The notes: generated by a model not told the origin, from the letters alone. DNA of 64,000 bases from Cellulosimicrobium protaetiae (GCF_009708005.2 NZ_CP052757.1:2790001-2854000); one strand, 5' to 3'; counted from the first letter of the stretch, positions 8,889 through 17,299 are shown. Numbers and translations: made by a program.

Positions 8889-9251
8889 TCAGCGGGGCGT
8901 GGCCACCGCGTGACCGGCGCGCCGCAGCGCGTCGGTCGCGTCCGTGAGGCGGGCCTCGGGCACGAGGACGAGGTCCGCGTGGAACGTGGACGCGACGAAG
9001 ACGGGCACCCCGGCGCTCGCGAGCGGGCCGACGACGGACGCGAGGACCCCCGTCGCGGCCAGGTCGTGCGCCGAGCCGTAGAACCCCGCCCACCGCTCGG
9101 CGTCGTCGAAGGGTGACGCGTGCCGCACGACCGTCAGGCCCTCGGGGGCGCGCACGAGCGCGACCCACTCGTCGTCCTCCGGGAACGTCGCGCCGGGGAC
9201 GTGGGCGAGGAGGAAGCGGTCGGGGACGACGTGCAGGTCGAGCGAGGTCAT
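8889..9251 (-). CDS. ACT-domain protein
   Basis: A 120-residue protein that looks like a tandem of two small ACT-type folds (LLAHVPGATFPEDDEWVALVRAPEGLTVV, then WAGFYGSAHDLAATGVLASVVGPLASAGVPVFVAST). Family members bind amino acids or small ligands; the short free-standing type in actinobacteria has no assigned role. The ATG at 9251 follows a TACGGT -10 hexamer by seven bases and has no ribosome site, consistent with a leaderless transcript. Confidence 0.7.
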   Translation of the reverse strand: MTSLDLHVVPDRFLLAHVPGATFPEDDEWVALVRAPEGLTVVRHASPFDDAERWAGFYGSAHDLAATGVLASVVGPLASAGVPVFVASTFHADLVLVPEARLTDATDALRRAGHAVATPR

Positions 9252-9264
9252 GGGCGGCACCGTA
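9252..9264 (-). promoter_or_regulatory. Leaderless -10 promoter of the ACT gene
   Basis: On the minus strand TACGGT occupies 9259-9264 and ends seven bases before the ATG. No Shine-Dalgarno sequence is present. Confidence 0.55.
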
Positions 9265-9327
9265 GCCGCCGTCGCCCACACCGGCGTCGCCGCCCGTCCG
9301 AGCCGTGGTCGGGTCCCGGCCGGGACG

Positions 9328-10464
9328 TCAGCGCGCGAGGCGCTCGACGACCGCCCCGAACAGCCACGGCGCGGCGCTCGCCGCGGGCACGATCGCCCCG
9401 CGGGCCGGGCTGCCCGCCCAGGCGAGCAGGCCCGTGGTCAGGACGCGGTAGTCGCGCGTGGCGCGCGACCACGCCCGCTCGTACGTGGCGGCGTCGTCGA
9501 GGTGGCGCACGACGGCGTCGGCCTGGGCGAGCCCGACGCGCACGCCCTCGCCCGTGAGCGCGTCGACGTACCCGGACGCGTCGCCGACGAGCCGCACCCG
9601 CCCGGCCGCGCGCCGTCTGGCGCGCTGGCGCAGCGGCCCGGCGCCGCGCACGCGCCCCAGCACGGGGGCGTCCCGCAGCCGGTCGGCGAGCTCGGCGAAC
9701 GCGGCGAGCCCCGCGGGGGCGCCGTCGTCGTCCGTCCGTGCCGCGGGAGGGTCGCCACCCGGGCGGCGGCCGGTGTCGCCGCGCCGGGCGAGCACGGCGA
9801 CGCCGACGACGTCGGGCGCGACGGGCGTCACGTACGCCTCGGCGTGCGAGGTCCAGTGCACCTCGACGAGGTCGCTCCACGGCGCCGTGCGGTAGTGGGT
9901 GCGCAGCCCGAACCGCGCCCGGCCGCGTGCGGGGACGTCGAGCCCGGTCAGGCGCCGGACCGTGGAGTGCAGCCCGTCGCACCCGAGCACCCAGGACGCG
10001 CGCACGAGCGTGCGCGGGCCGCCCGCGTCCTGGTCGTCGTGGTGCGCGGCGCCGTGCGAGGTGTCGAGCGCGACGTCGACGCCGCGCGCGTCCTGGCTCA
10101 GCCCCCGCAGGGTCGCCTGCTCGATCTGGACGCCCTCGGCGAGCGCGCGGTCGCGCAGCGCGGCGTGCAGGGCGGTGCGCCGCACGCCCCGCCCGGGCCC
10201 GGCGGCGAAGGGGTGGTCGGCGTGACGCGTCGCGTCGCGGTAGCTGATGCCCGCGAGCGGGTGCCCGGGGGGGTCGACGCCGAGGTCGAGCACCGCGGCG
10301 AGCGCGCCGGGCAGCAGCCCCTCCCCGCACGCCTTGTCGATGACGCCGTCGCGCCGGTCGACCACGACGACCTCCCGCCCGGCCCGCCGGGCCTGCAGCG
10401 CCGCCGCCAGGCCGACCGGCCCGCCGCCCACGACGAGGACCTCGGTGCGCGCCGGGACGCTCAC
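9328..10464 (-). CDS. FAD-dependent hydroxylase/reductase of the type III PKS cluster (SrsC-like)
   Basis: A 378-residue group A flavoprotein: GGGPVGLAAALQARRAG is the amino-terminal FAD dinucleotide fold, VLGCDGLHSTVRR is the DG motif, and RVRLVGDASGYVDALTGEGVRVGLAQA is the carboxyl GD motif with the geranylgeranyl-reductase-like GEG. In the Streptomyces griseus srsABC pathway an analogous flavoprotein hydroxylates the resorcinol ring on the way to a quinone; I infer the same here. The GTG start overlaps the preceding methyltransferase stop as GTGA, completing a tightly coupled three-gene operon. Confidence 0.8.
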   Translation of the reverse strand: MSVPARTEVLVVGGGPVGLAAALQARRAGREVVVVDRRDGVIDKACGEGLLPGALAAVLDLGVDPPGHPLAGISYRDATRHADHPFAAGPGRGVRRTALHAALRDRALAEGVQIEQATLRGLSQDARGVDVALDTSHGAAHHDDQDAGGPRTLVRASWVLGCDGLHSTVRRLTGLDVPARGRARFGLRTHYRTAPWSDLVEVHWTSHAEAYVTPVAPDVVGVAVLARRGDTGRRPGGDPPAARTDDDGAPAGLAAFAELADRLRDAPVLGRVRGAGPLRQRARRRAAGRVRLVGDASGYVDALTGEGVRVGLAQADAVVRHLDDAATYERAWSRATRDYRVLTTGLLAWAGSPARGAIVPAASAAPWLFGAVVERLAR

Positions 10465-10985
10465 GGCGCGGTGGCGAGGGCGAGCGCGCGCTCCTCGGCC
10501 GGGATGCGGAAACGGGCCAGGAGCACGGCGTTGAGCACCGTGAACGCGAGCGCCGTGACCCAGCACGAGTGCACCAGCGGGAGGGCGAACCCCTCGACGA
10601 CCACCGCGACGTAGTTGGGGTGCCGCAGCCACCGGTACGGGCCGCGCGCCACGAGGGGGAGGCCGGGCACGACGATGACGCGCGTGTTCCACCGCGGCCC
10701 GAGCGTCGCGATGCACCACCAGCGCAGGCCCTGGCTCGCGAGCACGAGCGCGAGCATGGGCCAGCCGAGCCACGGCAGGAACGGCCGGTCCGCGAGCCAC
10801 GCCTCGGCGACGCACGCGAGCAGGAGCCCGGTGTGCAGGGCGACCATCGCGGGGAAGTGCCCCCGGCCCGACTCGACGCCGCCGCGCGCGAAGGACCAGC
10901 GGGCGTTGCGCGCGGACACGACGAGCTCCGCGAGCCGTTCGAGGGCCGTGGCACCGACGAGCGCGACGTACCAGGCGAGGCTCAT
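10461..10985 (-). CDS. Isoprenylcysteine carboxyl methyltransferase-family protein (SrsB-like)
   Basis: A 174-residue membrane methyltransferase. The ICMT signature GPYRWLRHPNYVAVVVEGFALPLV sits at residues ~115-140, with four or five hydrophobic helices around it. Type III PKS operons commonly carry such a protein, which O-methylates the phenolic lipid (SrsB in S. griseus); the assignment here is by context. The start ATG overlaps the PKS stop as ATGA and its own stop overlaps the flavoprotein start as GTGA. Confidence 0.85.
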   Translation of the reverse strand: MSLAWYVALVGATALERLAELVVSARNARWSFARGGVESGRGHFPAMVALHTGLLLACVAEAWLADRPFLPWLGWPMLALVLASQGLRWWCIATLGPRWNTRVIVVPGLPLVARGPYRWLRHPNYVAVVVEGFALPLVHSCWVTALAFTVLNAVLLARFRIPAEERALALATAP

Positions 10986-12136
10986 CGGCCCGCTCCCGGG
11001 GGTGTCGCGCCGTGCGCGGGGCCTGCGCCGCGCCCGTCGAGGCGCAGGAGCACGAGCTCGGTGCTCACTCCCGGCCCGAACGCCATGAGCACGGCGGGGG
11101 TGCCGGGCGGCGTACGGTCGCGCCCGAGCGTCGCAGCGAGCACGTGCAGCACGGACGCGGACGACAGGTTCCCGACGTCGCGCAGGGACGCGCGGCTCGC
11201 CGCGAAGCTCTCCTCCTCGAGCCCGAGCGTGTCGCGCACCGCGTCCAGGACGCGCGGGCCGCCCGCGTGCACGACCCACGCGCCGACGTCGGCGGGCTCG
11301 AGGTCGTGCTCGACCAGCAGGGCCTTGACGTCGCCGAGCAGGTGCGCGCCGATGAGCTCGGGCAGGCGCGCGGACAGCACGATCTCGAACCCCGTGTCCG
11401 TGACCCGCCACCCCAGGTCGCCGGTGGTACCCGGGTGCAGGTGGGAGCGCGAGTCCACGACGCGCGCCCCGGCCGGGCGCGGGGCGCTCCCCGGCGCCGG
11501 GAGGTGCGGCCCGGTACGGCGCGCGGACGGGTGCTCGTCGCCCACGAGGACGGCGGCCGCGGCGCCGTCGCCGAACAGCCCGGAGGCGACGAGGTTCGCC
11601 GTCGACGGGTCGCCGCGCTGCAGCGTCAGGGAGCACAGCTCGACCGCCACGAGGAGCGCGACGTCGCGGGGGCGCCCGCGCAGCAGGTCGTCCGCGCGCG
11701 CCAGGCCCGCCGCGCCCCCGGCGCACCCCCACCCGAACGAGGGCGTGCGCCGCACGTCGGGCCGCAGCCCCAGCCGGGCGGCGACCAGCACGTCGAGCGT
11801 GGGCGCGCCCACGCCCGTGACGGTGGTCAGGACGACGTGGTCGACCTCGTCCGCGCGCAGCCCGGCGTCGTCGAGCGCCGCACGGCACGCGCGCTCGGCC
11901 AGGTCCGTCCCGAGCGCGAGGAACGCGTCGTTGGCGGCCCCGAACGTCAGCCCCGCGTACGCGTCGAGGGGAAGCACGAGATGGCGCGTCTCGACGCCCG
12001 CGTGCGCGTGCAATCGGCGCGTGAGCGCGCGGCGCACCGGGTCGTCCGTGAGCAGCTCGCTCGTGACCCGGGAGATCTCGTCCTGGCGGTACGCATGGTC
12101 GGGCAGAGCGGTCCCGAGGGCGACGACGCGCGACAT
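10982..12136 (-). CDS. Type III polyketide synthase (chalcone/stilbene synthase family)
   Basis: A 384-residue thiolase-fold synthase with the complete catalytic triad: Cys138 in GWGCAGGAAG, His290 in WVVHAGGPRVL and Asn323 in VGNLSSAS. The GFGPG-like loop appears as MAFGPGVSTEL near the end. Bacterial enzymes of this type condense a fatty-acyl or small acyl-CoA starter with malonyl-CoA into alkylresorcinols or pyrones. It heads the operon PKS-methyltransferase-flavoprotein, the same order as srsABC, and is divergent from a UbiA prenyltransferase, so a methylated, hydroxylated and perhaps prenylated phenolic lipid is the likely product. Confidence 0.92.
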   Translation of the reverse strand: MSRVVALGTALPDHAYRQDEISRVTSELLTDDPVRRALTRRLHAHAGVETRHLVLPLDAYAGLTFGAANDAFLALGTDLAERACRAALDDAGLRADEVDHVVLTTVTGVGAPTLDVLVAARLGLRPDVRRTPSFGWGCAGGAAGLARADDLLRGRPRDVALLVAVELCSLTLQRGDPSTANLVASGLFGDGAAAAVLVGDEHPSARRTGPHLPAPGSAPRPAGARVVDSRSHLHPGTTGDLGWRVTDTGFEIVLSARLPELIGAHLLGDVKALLVEHDLEPADVGAWVVHAGGPRVLDAVRDTLGLEEESFAASRASLRDVGNLSSASVLHVLAATLGRDRTPPGTPAVLMAFGPGVSTELVLLRLDGRGAGPAHGATPPGAGR

Positions 12137-12231
12137 GCCCGCATCGTCCCACCGGCCGGGTCGGCCCGCGCGGGGGAGAGGCCCGGTCGCGGCCCGGGGC
12201 TCCGGCGCGGGCGCACGGGCCGTCGGCGGGC

Positions 12232-12243
12232 TAGGTTGCCGCC
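12232..12243 (+). promoter_or_regulatory. Leaderless -10 promoter of the UbiA gene
   Basis: TAGGTT at 12232-12237 is followed by six bases and the ATG at 12244. No ribosome site precedes the start. Confidence 0.6.
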
Positions 12244-13098
12244 ATGGTGACCGCTCGCCCGTGGGGGCTCGTGCGGGGACTCGTCGTCGCGAGCCACTTC
12301 CCGCCGACCGTGATGGTCACCGCGTTCGCTCTCGCGCTCTCGCTCGGGATCGGTGCGGGCGCCCGCACGACGACGCTCGTCGCGCTCGCGGTCCTCGTCG
12401 GCCAGCTCTCCGTCGGGTGGAGCAACGACTGGCTCGACGCGCGGCGCGACCTCGCGGTCGGGCGCGCCGACAAGCCCGTCGTGACCGGGCTCGTCACGCC
12501 CGCGACCCTCCGGGCCGCGGCGCTCGCGGCCCTCGGCGCGTGCGTGGTGCTGTCGCTCGCCACGGGCGTCGTGCCGGGGACGGTGCACGTCGTGGCCGTC
12601 GCGAGCGCGTGGTCGTACAACGCGGTGCTCAAGGCGACGTGGTGGTCGTGGGCCCCGTACGCGCTCTCGTTCGGCCTGCTCGCGGTGTTCGTCGTGCTCG
12701 CCGCGCCGGGTGACGGCCGGCCCGCGCCGTGGGCGGTGGGGGCCGCGGCGCTGCTGGGCGTGGGCGCGCACGTCGCGAACACGCTGCCCGACCTGGAGGA
12801 CGACGCCGCGACCGGGGTGCGCGGCCTGCCGCACCGGCTCGGGCGGCGCGCGAGCTCGGTGCTCGCGCCCGTGGTGCTCGGCGTCGCCTCGGCGGTCGTC
12901 GTGCTCGCTCCGCCCGGTGCGCCGGACGCGGTGCGCTGGGTGCTGGGCGGGGCCGCCGTCGGGCTCGCGGTCGCCGCCGGGGTCGTGGGCGTGGTGCGGC
13001 CGCGCAGCCGTGCCCCGTTCGCGCTGTCGATGGCGGTGGCGGGCGTGTGCGTCGTGCTGCTCGTGCTCGCGGCGCCTGCCGTCGTCGTCCCGGGCTGA
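12244..13098 (+). CDS. UbiA-family prenyltransferase
   Basis: A 284-residue protein with about eight hydrophobic helices. The first aspartate-rich motif is NDWLDARRD (residues ~60-68) followed by the cation-site DKP, and the second is NTLPDLEDD (~180). These bind the Mg-diphosphate of the prenyl donor. UbiA enzymes join a prenyl chain to an aromatic or lipid acceptor in the membrane. Its divergent placement next to the type III PKS operon suggests it prenylates that product; a role in menaquinone or heme synthesis cannot be excluded, but neither menA nor ctaB neighbours are present. It appears to be translated from a leaderless mRNA. Confidence 0.88.
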   Translation: MVTARPWGLVRGLVVASHFPPTVMVTAFALALSLGIGAGARTTTLVALAVLVGQLSVGWSNDWLDARRDLAVGRADKPVVTGLVTPATLRAAALAALGACVVLSLATGVVPGTVHVVAVASAWSYNAVLKATWWSWAPYALSFGLLAVFVVLAAPGDGRPAPWAVGAAALLGVGAHVANTLPDLEDDAATGVRGLPHRLGRRASSVLAPVVLGVASAVVVLAPPGAPDAVRWVLGGAAVGLAVAAGVVGVVRPRSRAPFALSMAVAGVCVVLLVLAAPAVVVPG

Positions 13099-13141
13099 CC
13101 GGGCGGCGGAGGAGTCGTCTGGGGCGAGCCCGGGACACGGG

Positions 13142-14002
13142 TCAGCGCGTGAGGTGGACCGACGCCTCGGCGGTGTAGGTCTGGAACGTGAGCGACGCGA
13201 AGAGGTAGAGGCGCACCTCGTCGACCGTGTGGTCGAGGTACCCGATGGACACGTCCTGCCCGATCGTCAGCTCGTGGTCCCCGCCGCGCGTGGTGAGCAG
13301 GTACCCACCGCGCAGCGCGGGCGCCCACACGATGTCGCGCTGCACCATGCGCTCGAGCTGCTCGCGGATCGGGTACCCGTGGTCGCGCGTCTCGGAAACG
13401 GCCGTGTAAAGGTCGGCGTCGAGCACGAGCGCGTACGGGCCCTCCACGCCCGCGAGGCGCAGTTCGGTCTGGGCCTGCGCGACGGCGTCGGGCAGGTCGC
13501 GCGGGTCGGCCGGCACGGCGATCGCCGGGTTGTCCGACCCGGGGCCGATCCCCGTGATCCCGGCGGCCGCGTAGCCCTCGAAGACGGCGCGGTCCTCCGC
13601 GCGCGCGAGCGCCGTGGCCGCGTCCTTGACGGGCTGCCAGTCCGAGTCCTTCGACCCGCGCGCGACGTCGTCGACCGCCTGCCGGGACACCGTGAACGGG
13701 ACCTGGAGCTCGACGAGCGGCACGACGTCGCGCAGGCGTGCCCGGATGCCGTCGTGCGGCGCCTCGACGTCGGTCACGTGGCCCGTGCGTGCGCACGCCG
13801 TGCCGAAGCCGAGCGGGCCCGTCACGTCGACCACGCGCCGCCCCGCGACGTTGCGGACGAACGTGCGTCGCGCCTCGTCGGCGATCTCCTCCCACGCCGC
13901 GTCCGTGACGGGCGCGAGCCAGCGGTGCAGGTTCGAGTCGCCGGGCGCGCCGGCGCCGCTCGTGGGGGCGACCGGGCCCAGGTCCGGTTCCGAGGTGCTC
14001 AC
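13142..14002 (-). CDS. Family 1 encapsulin nanocompartment shell protein
   Basis: A 286-residue HK97-fold shell protein (Linocin M18/encapsulin family). Visible hallmarks are LHRWLAPVTDAAWEEIADEA near the start, GRRVVDVTGPLG, VPFTVSRQAVDDVARGSKDSDW in the long helix, and YTAVSETRDHGYPIREQLERMV in the axial domain. About 24 residues of acidic, low-complexity sequence precede the usual start; the GTG at 14002 with GGGAGA upstream still seems the real one. The start overlaps the DyP stop as GTGA. The shell is expected to assemble around the DyP cargo encoded immediately upstream. Confidence 0.93.
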   Translation of the reverse strand: MSTSEPDLGPVAPTSGAGAPGDSNLHRWLAPVTDAAWEEIADEARRTFVRNVAGRRVVDVTGPLGFGTACARTGHVTDVEAPHDGIRARLRDVVPLVELQVPFTVSRQAVDDVARGSKDSDWQPVKDAATALARAEDRAVFEGYAAAGITGIGPGSDNPAIAVPADPRDLPDAVAQAQTELRLAGVEGPYALVLDADLYTAVSETRDHGYPIREQLERMVQRDIVWAPALRGGYLLTTRGGDHELTIGQDVSIGYLDHTVDEVRLYLFASLTFQTYTAEASVHLTR

Positions 14003-15141
14003 GACGGTTCTCCCTTCAGCGACCCGATCGCGAGGGACCCGACGGGCGCGGTGGTGGCGGGTGCGGCAGGCTGTCCGGTCGCGGTCGCGGTCGCGGTCGC
14101 GGTCGCGACCGCGGGGCCGGGCTCGGTGGGCGCGGGCTCGCCGGGCGTTTCCGGGGCGTCGTCGGCGAGCGACTCGAGCAGGTCGAGCGAGGGGACGAAG
14201 AACGACGTCCCGGTGAGCGCGGTCGACACGTCGAGGATGTGGTCGTACCGGCCTGGCGGGTTCCCCACGAACATGTTGTCCAGCATGCGCTCGACGACGC
14301 CGACGTCCGCGGCGTACGCGATGTAGTAGGTGCCGAACTCTCCCGTCGAGGGGTCGCCGAACGCCATGTTGTCGCGCAGGACGTCCCGCTCGGTGCCGTC
14401 GTCCTCGACGATCGTGTTGAGCGACACGTGCGAGTCCGGGGGCTGCACGTCGTCCGCGAGCTCGACGTCGTCGAGCTTGGTGCGCCCGATGATGCGTTCC
14501 TGCGCCTCGACGGGCAGCGCGCCCCACGCGGCGAGGTCGTGCACGTACTTCTGCACGACGACGTGGCTGCCGCCCGCGAACGGCCCGTCCGGGATGATCG
14601 CGGCGCCCGCCGCAGCCCGGCCCGTGGGGTTCTCCGTCCCGTCGACGAAGCCGAGCAGGTCGCGCGAGTCGAAGTACCGGAAGCCGGTCACGTGGTCGTC
14701 GACCCGCACCGCGTCACCGAGCGCGGCCATGACCTGCCGGGTGAGCTCGAACGTCAGGTCGGCGCGGTCGGCCCGGACGTGGAACAGCACGTCGCCCGGG
14801 GTCGAGGGGGCGTCGTGCACGGCGCCCTGCACGGCGCGGAACGTGTGCAGGCCCTCGGGCCGTGGCGCCCCGGGTGGGCGCACCGCGTCCCAGAACGTCG
14901 CGCCGAGCCCGACGACGCACGTCAGCCCCGCGGCCGACTGGCGGAACCCGACCGCGCGCACGAGGTCGTTCACGGACGACGCGACGTCCAGCAGGCGCTC
15001 GCGCGACCCGGGCGACCCCGTGGCGCTGACGACGAGGAAGACCGCGGACTCGGTGAGACCGCCCAGGACGGGCTGCGGCTCGGGCACGTCGGCCGGTACG
15101 GCGATGCTCGCGCCGGTTCCCTGGGTCGTGTTCTGCGGCAC
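13999..15141 (-). CDS. DyP-type peroxidase with encapsulin-targeting tail
   Basis: A 380-residue dye-decolorising heme peroxidase. The diagnostic GFVDGTENP lies at residues 164-172 with the catalytic Asp, and His238 in PPDSHVSLN is the likely proximal heme ligand. The carboxyl end LAIGSLKGEPS (370-380) matches the encapsulin cargo-loading peptide. It is joined to the enzyme by an Ala/Thr-rich linker encoded by five tandem GGTCGC hexamers. Gene order cargo-shell and the GTGA overlap match known DyP-encapsulin systems, which store or protect against peroxide. The GTG start lacks a good ribosome site; a weak CACGCT hexamer six bases upstream could indicate a leaderless start. Confidence 0.93.
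   Translation of the reverse strand: MPQNTTQGTGASIAVPADVPEPQPVLGGLTESAVFLVVSATGSPGSRERLLDVASSVNDLVRAVGFRQSAAGLTCVVGLGATFWDAVRPPGAPRPEGLHTFRAVQGAVHDAPSTPGDVLFHVRADRADLTFELTRQVMAALGDAVRVDDHVTGFRYFDSRDLLGFVDGTENPTGRAAAGAAIIPDGPFAGGSHVVVQKYVHDLAAWGALPVEAQERIIGRTKLDDVELADDVQPPDSHVSLNTIVEDDGTERDVLRDNMAFGDPSTGEFGTYYIAYAADVGVVERMLDNMFVGNPPGRYDHILDVSTALTGTSFFVPSLDLLESLADDAPETPGEPAPTEPGPAVATATATATATGQPAAPATTAPVGSLAIGSLKGEPS
14077..14106. repeat. Five tandem GGTCGC hexamers in the DyP linker
   Basis: Five perfect copies in a row. On the coding (minus) strand each unit gives Ala-Thr, forming the flexible linker between the DyP fold and its targeting peptide. Such a run can change in copy number by slippage without breaking the frame. 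Confidence 0.85.
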
Positions 15142-15210
15142 GAGGCGAGCGTGCCACGCGCCGCGCGGGAGCGCACTCGCGCCGGGTGACGGGAGCCGGC
15201 CGTCCCACCC

Positions 15211-16155
15211 TCAGCGCGAGGCCCGGACGAGCCCGTCGACGACGGCCGTCGCACCGGGGGAGGGACGTTCGCCGTAGGTGACCGCGAGCACCCGCCGTGC
15301 CGCCCCCGGCAGGGCCTGCGCGCGCACGCGTGCGTCCCGGTGAGCACGCAGCGCCAGGGCCGGCAGCAGCGACACCCCGACCCCCGACCCGACGAGTGCC
15401 TGCACCGCGACGTAGTCGTCCGTCTCGAACGCGATCCGGGGTGTGAAGCCCGCCCGTTCGCACCGGCCCACCAGGTCGGCCCGGCACCGTTCGCAGCCCG
15501 CGATCCAGTCCGCGTCGGAGAGCGTCGCGAGGTCGCCCGGCACGGCCGAGGGGACCTCGTCCACCTCGCCGGCGCCGGTCCCGACCTCCCCGGCGTCGGC
15601 CGAGCCACGGTCGCGATCGGTTCGACCAGCAGCCGGGCGCACGAGGAACAGCTCCTCGTCGAGCACGCGTACCGCGCGCAGGCCCTCGACGTCGACCGGA
15701 GAGCGGTCGTGCTCGAACACGAGCGCGACGTCCACGGCTCCGCGCCGCAGCGCGTCCAGCGCCTCCGGCGGTTCCGCCTCCACCAGGCCCACGCCCAGGC
15801 CCGGATGGTCGCGCGCGAGCCGTGCCACGACGTCGGGCACCAGCGTCGCGAGCGCCGACGGGAACGCCGCCAGGCGCACCCGGCCCGCGGACAGCGACAC
15901 CAGCGCGTCCAGCTCGTCCCGCGCCGCGCCCACGCGCCCCAGGATCTCCTCCGCCCGTGCGGCGAGGAGCCGCCCCGCCGCCGTCAGCCGCACCCCGCGC
16001 CCGTGCCGCTCCAGCAGCGGCACGCCCACCTCCGCCTCCAGGCGCGCCAGGTGGTGGCTCACCGAGGGCTGTGCGTAGTGCAGCGACCGCGCGGCCGCCG
16101 TCACCGACCCCTCGCGCGCCACCGCCGCCAGCACGCGCAGCCGCGTCAGGTCCAT
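15211..16155 (-). CDS. LysR-family transcriptional regulator
   Basis: A 314-residue regulator with the winged helix at the amino end (LRVLAAVAREGSVTAAARSLHYAQPSVSHHLARLEAEVG) and a periplasmic-binding-like effector half from about residue 90. A stretch of about 25 acidic/Gly residues near 205-225 is an unusual insert in the effector domain. It is divergent from the threonine dehydratase gene and a LysR-type box lies between them, so it probably controls that gene and itself. The ATG at 16155 starts directly with MDLTRLRVL and has GGGAG upstream. Confidence 0.9.
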   Translation of the reverse strand: MDLTRLRVLAAVAREGSVTAAARSLHYAQPSVSHHLARLEAEVGVPLLERHGRGVRLTAAGRLLAARAEEILGRVGAARDELDALVSLSAGRVRLAAFPSALATLVPDVVARLARDHPGLGVGLVEAEPPEALDALRRGAVDVALVFEHDRSPVDVEGLRAVRVLDEELFLVRPAAGRTDRDRGSADAGEVGTGAGEVDEVPSAVPGDLATLSDADWIAGCERCRADLVGRCERAGFTPRIAFETDDYVAVQALVGSGVGVSLLPALALRAHRDARVRAQALPGAARRVLAVTYGERPSPGATAVVDGLVRASR

Positions 16156-16178
16156 CTCGACTCCCGCACCTGCCAAGC

Positions 16179-16197
16179 ATAGATCTGGTCGATCGAT
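16179..16197. promoter_or_regulatory. Candidate LysR-type operator (T-N11-A box)
   Basis: ATAGATC-N5-GATCGAT is an imperfect inverted repeat (one mismatch) containing T16180-N11-A16192, the standard LysR recognition pattern. It sits 24-42 bases upstream of the regulator start and 53-71 bases upstream of the dehydratase start. A second pair, CATAGATC (16178-16185) and GACCTATG (16217-16224), is also inverted with one mismatch. Confidence 0.5.
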
Positions 16198-16249
16198 CCA
16201 CTCAGAACAGGCATTGGACCTATGGGACGACGCGCGGCACCGTAGACGG

Positions 16250-17230
16250 ATGGCCCCCGCAGACCTCGCCCCGCCCACGATGCGCGACATCCTCGACGCC
16301 CGCCGCCTCCTCGCCGGCCACCTCGACCCCACGCCCGCGCGCACCTACGCCGCGCTCGACCACGCCACCGGGGCGAACCTCGTCGTCAAGCACGAGAACC
16401 TCCAGCCCACCGGCGCGTTCAAGGTCCGCGGCGCCCTCAACCTCCTCCTGCGCCTCGCCCCCGACGAGCGCACCCGCGGCGTCACGGCGTTCTCCACCGG
16501 CAACCACGCCCAGGCCGTCGCCCACGCCGCCCGCGCCACCGCGACCCCCTGCACGATCGTCATGCCCACCGACCCCAACCCCACCAAGGCCGACGCCGTC
16601 CGCGACCTCGGCGCCCACCTCGTCCTCGCGGGCGCCACGTTCGACGACGCGCGCGAGCACGCCACGGCGCTCGCGGCCGGCGACGGCTCCCGGCTCGTCA
16701 GCGCCGCCAACGAGCCGCTGCTCGTCGCCGGCGTCGCGACCGCCTACCTCGAGCTGCTGGAACGCGCGCCCGACCTCGACGTGCTCGTGGTCCCGGTGGG
16801 CGGGGGCAGCGGCGCCGCGGCCGCGTGCCTCGTCGCCCACGCCCTCGCGCCCGACCTCGAGGTCGTCGCCGTGCAGTCCGCCGCCTCGCCCGCCGCGCAC
16901 GACTCGTGGCACGCCGGGACGCTCCTCGCGCGGCCCAACGCCTCGCGCGCCGAAGGCCTCGCCACGGGCACCGGGTTCGCGCTCACCCAGGCGGTGCTGC
17001 GCGAGCACCTCGCCGACTTCGTCCTCGTCGGCGACGACGCCATCGACCGCGCGGCGGCGCTGTACCTGACCGCCGCGCACACCGTCGCCGAGGGCGCGGG
17101 CGCCGCGGCGCTCGCAGCAGTCCTGGCCGACCCGGACCGGTTCGCGGGTCGCCGGGTCGGGGTCGTGTGCTCGGGGGGCAACGCGAGCCCGGCGGAGCTG
17201 CGCCGGGTGGCCGCGCACCTGCCGGGATAG
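16250..17230 (+). CDS. Threonine ammonia-lyase/serine-threonine dehydratase-like PLP enzyme
   Basis: A 326-residue fold-type II PLP enzyme. The Schiff-base lysine is in PTGAFKVRGALN (around residue 61), FSTGNHAQAVAHAA binds the substrate and the PLP ring, VGGGSGAAAA cradles the phosphate and VCSGGNASPAEL is the final PLP-pyridine contact. Enzymes of this shape deaminate threonine or serine to a 2-oxo acid. There is no regulatory ACT domain, so it is the short catabolic/racemase-like type rather than biosynthetic IlvA. The start is uncertain: ATG 16250 lacks a ribosome site and an in-frame ATG lies twelve codons upstream. Likely controlled by the divergent LysR regulator. Confidence 0.85.
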   Translation: MAPADLAPPTMRDILDARRLLAGHLDPTPARTYAALDHATGANLVVKHENLQPTGAFKVRGALNLLLRLAPDERTRGVTAFSTGNHAQAVAHAARATATPCTIVMPTDPNPTKADAVRDLGAHLVLAGATFDDAREHATALAAGDGSRLVSAANEPLLVAGVATAYLELLERAPDLDVLVVPVGGGSGAAAACLVAHALAPDLEVVAVQSAASPAAHDSWHAGTLLARPNASRAEGLATGTGFALTQAVLREHLADFVLVGDDAIDRAAALYLTAAHTVAEGAGAAALAAVLADPDRFAGRRVGVVCSGGNASPAELRRVAAHLPG

Positions 17231-17287
17231 GCGGGTTGCGGTCGCGGCACGCCGGGTGCGAGCACCAGGCCCTCGCGGGGACGGGCC

Positions 17288-17299
17288 TAGGCTCGGAGC
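17288..17299 (+). promoter_or_regulatory. Leaderless -10 promoter of the YciO-like gene
   Basis: TAGGCT at 17288-17293 is followed by six bases and the ATG at 17300; no Shine-Dalgarno sequence is present. Confidence 0.6.
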
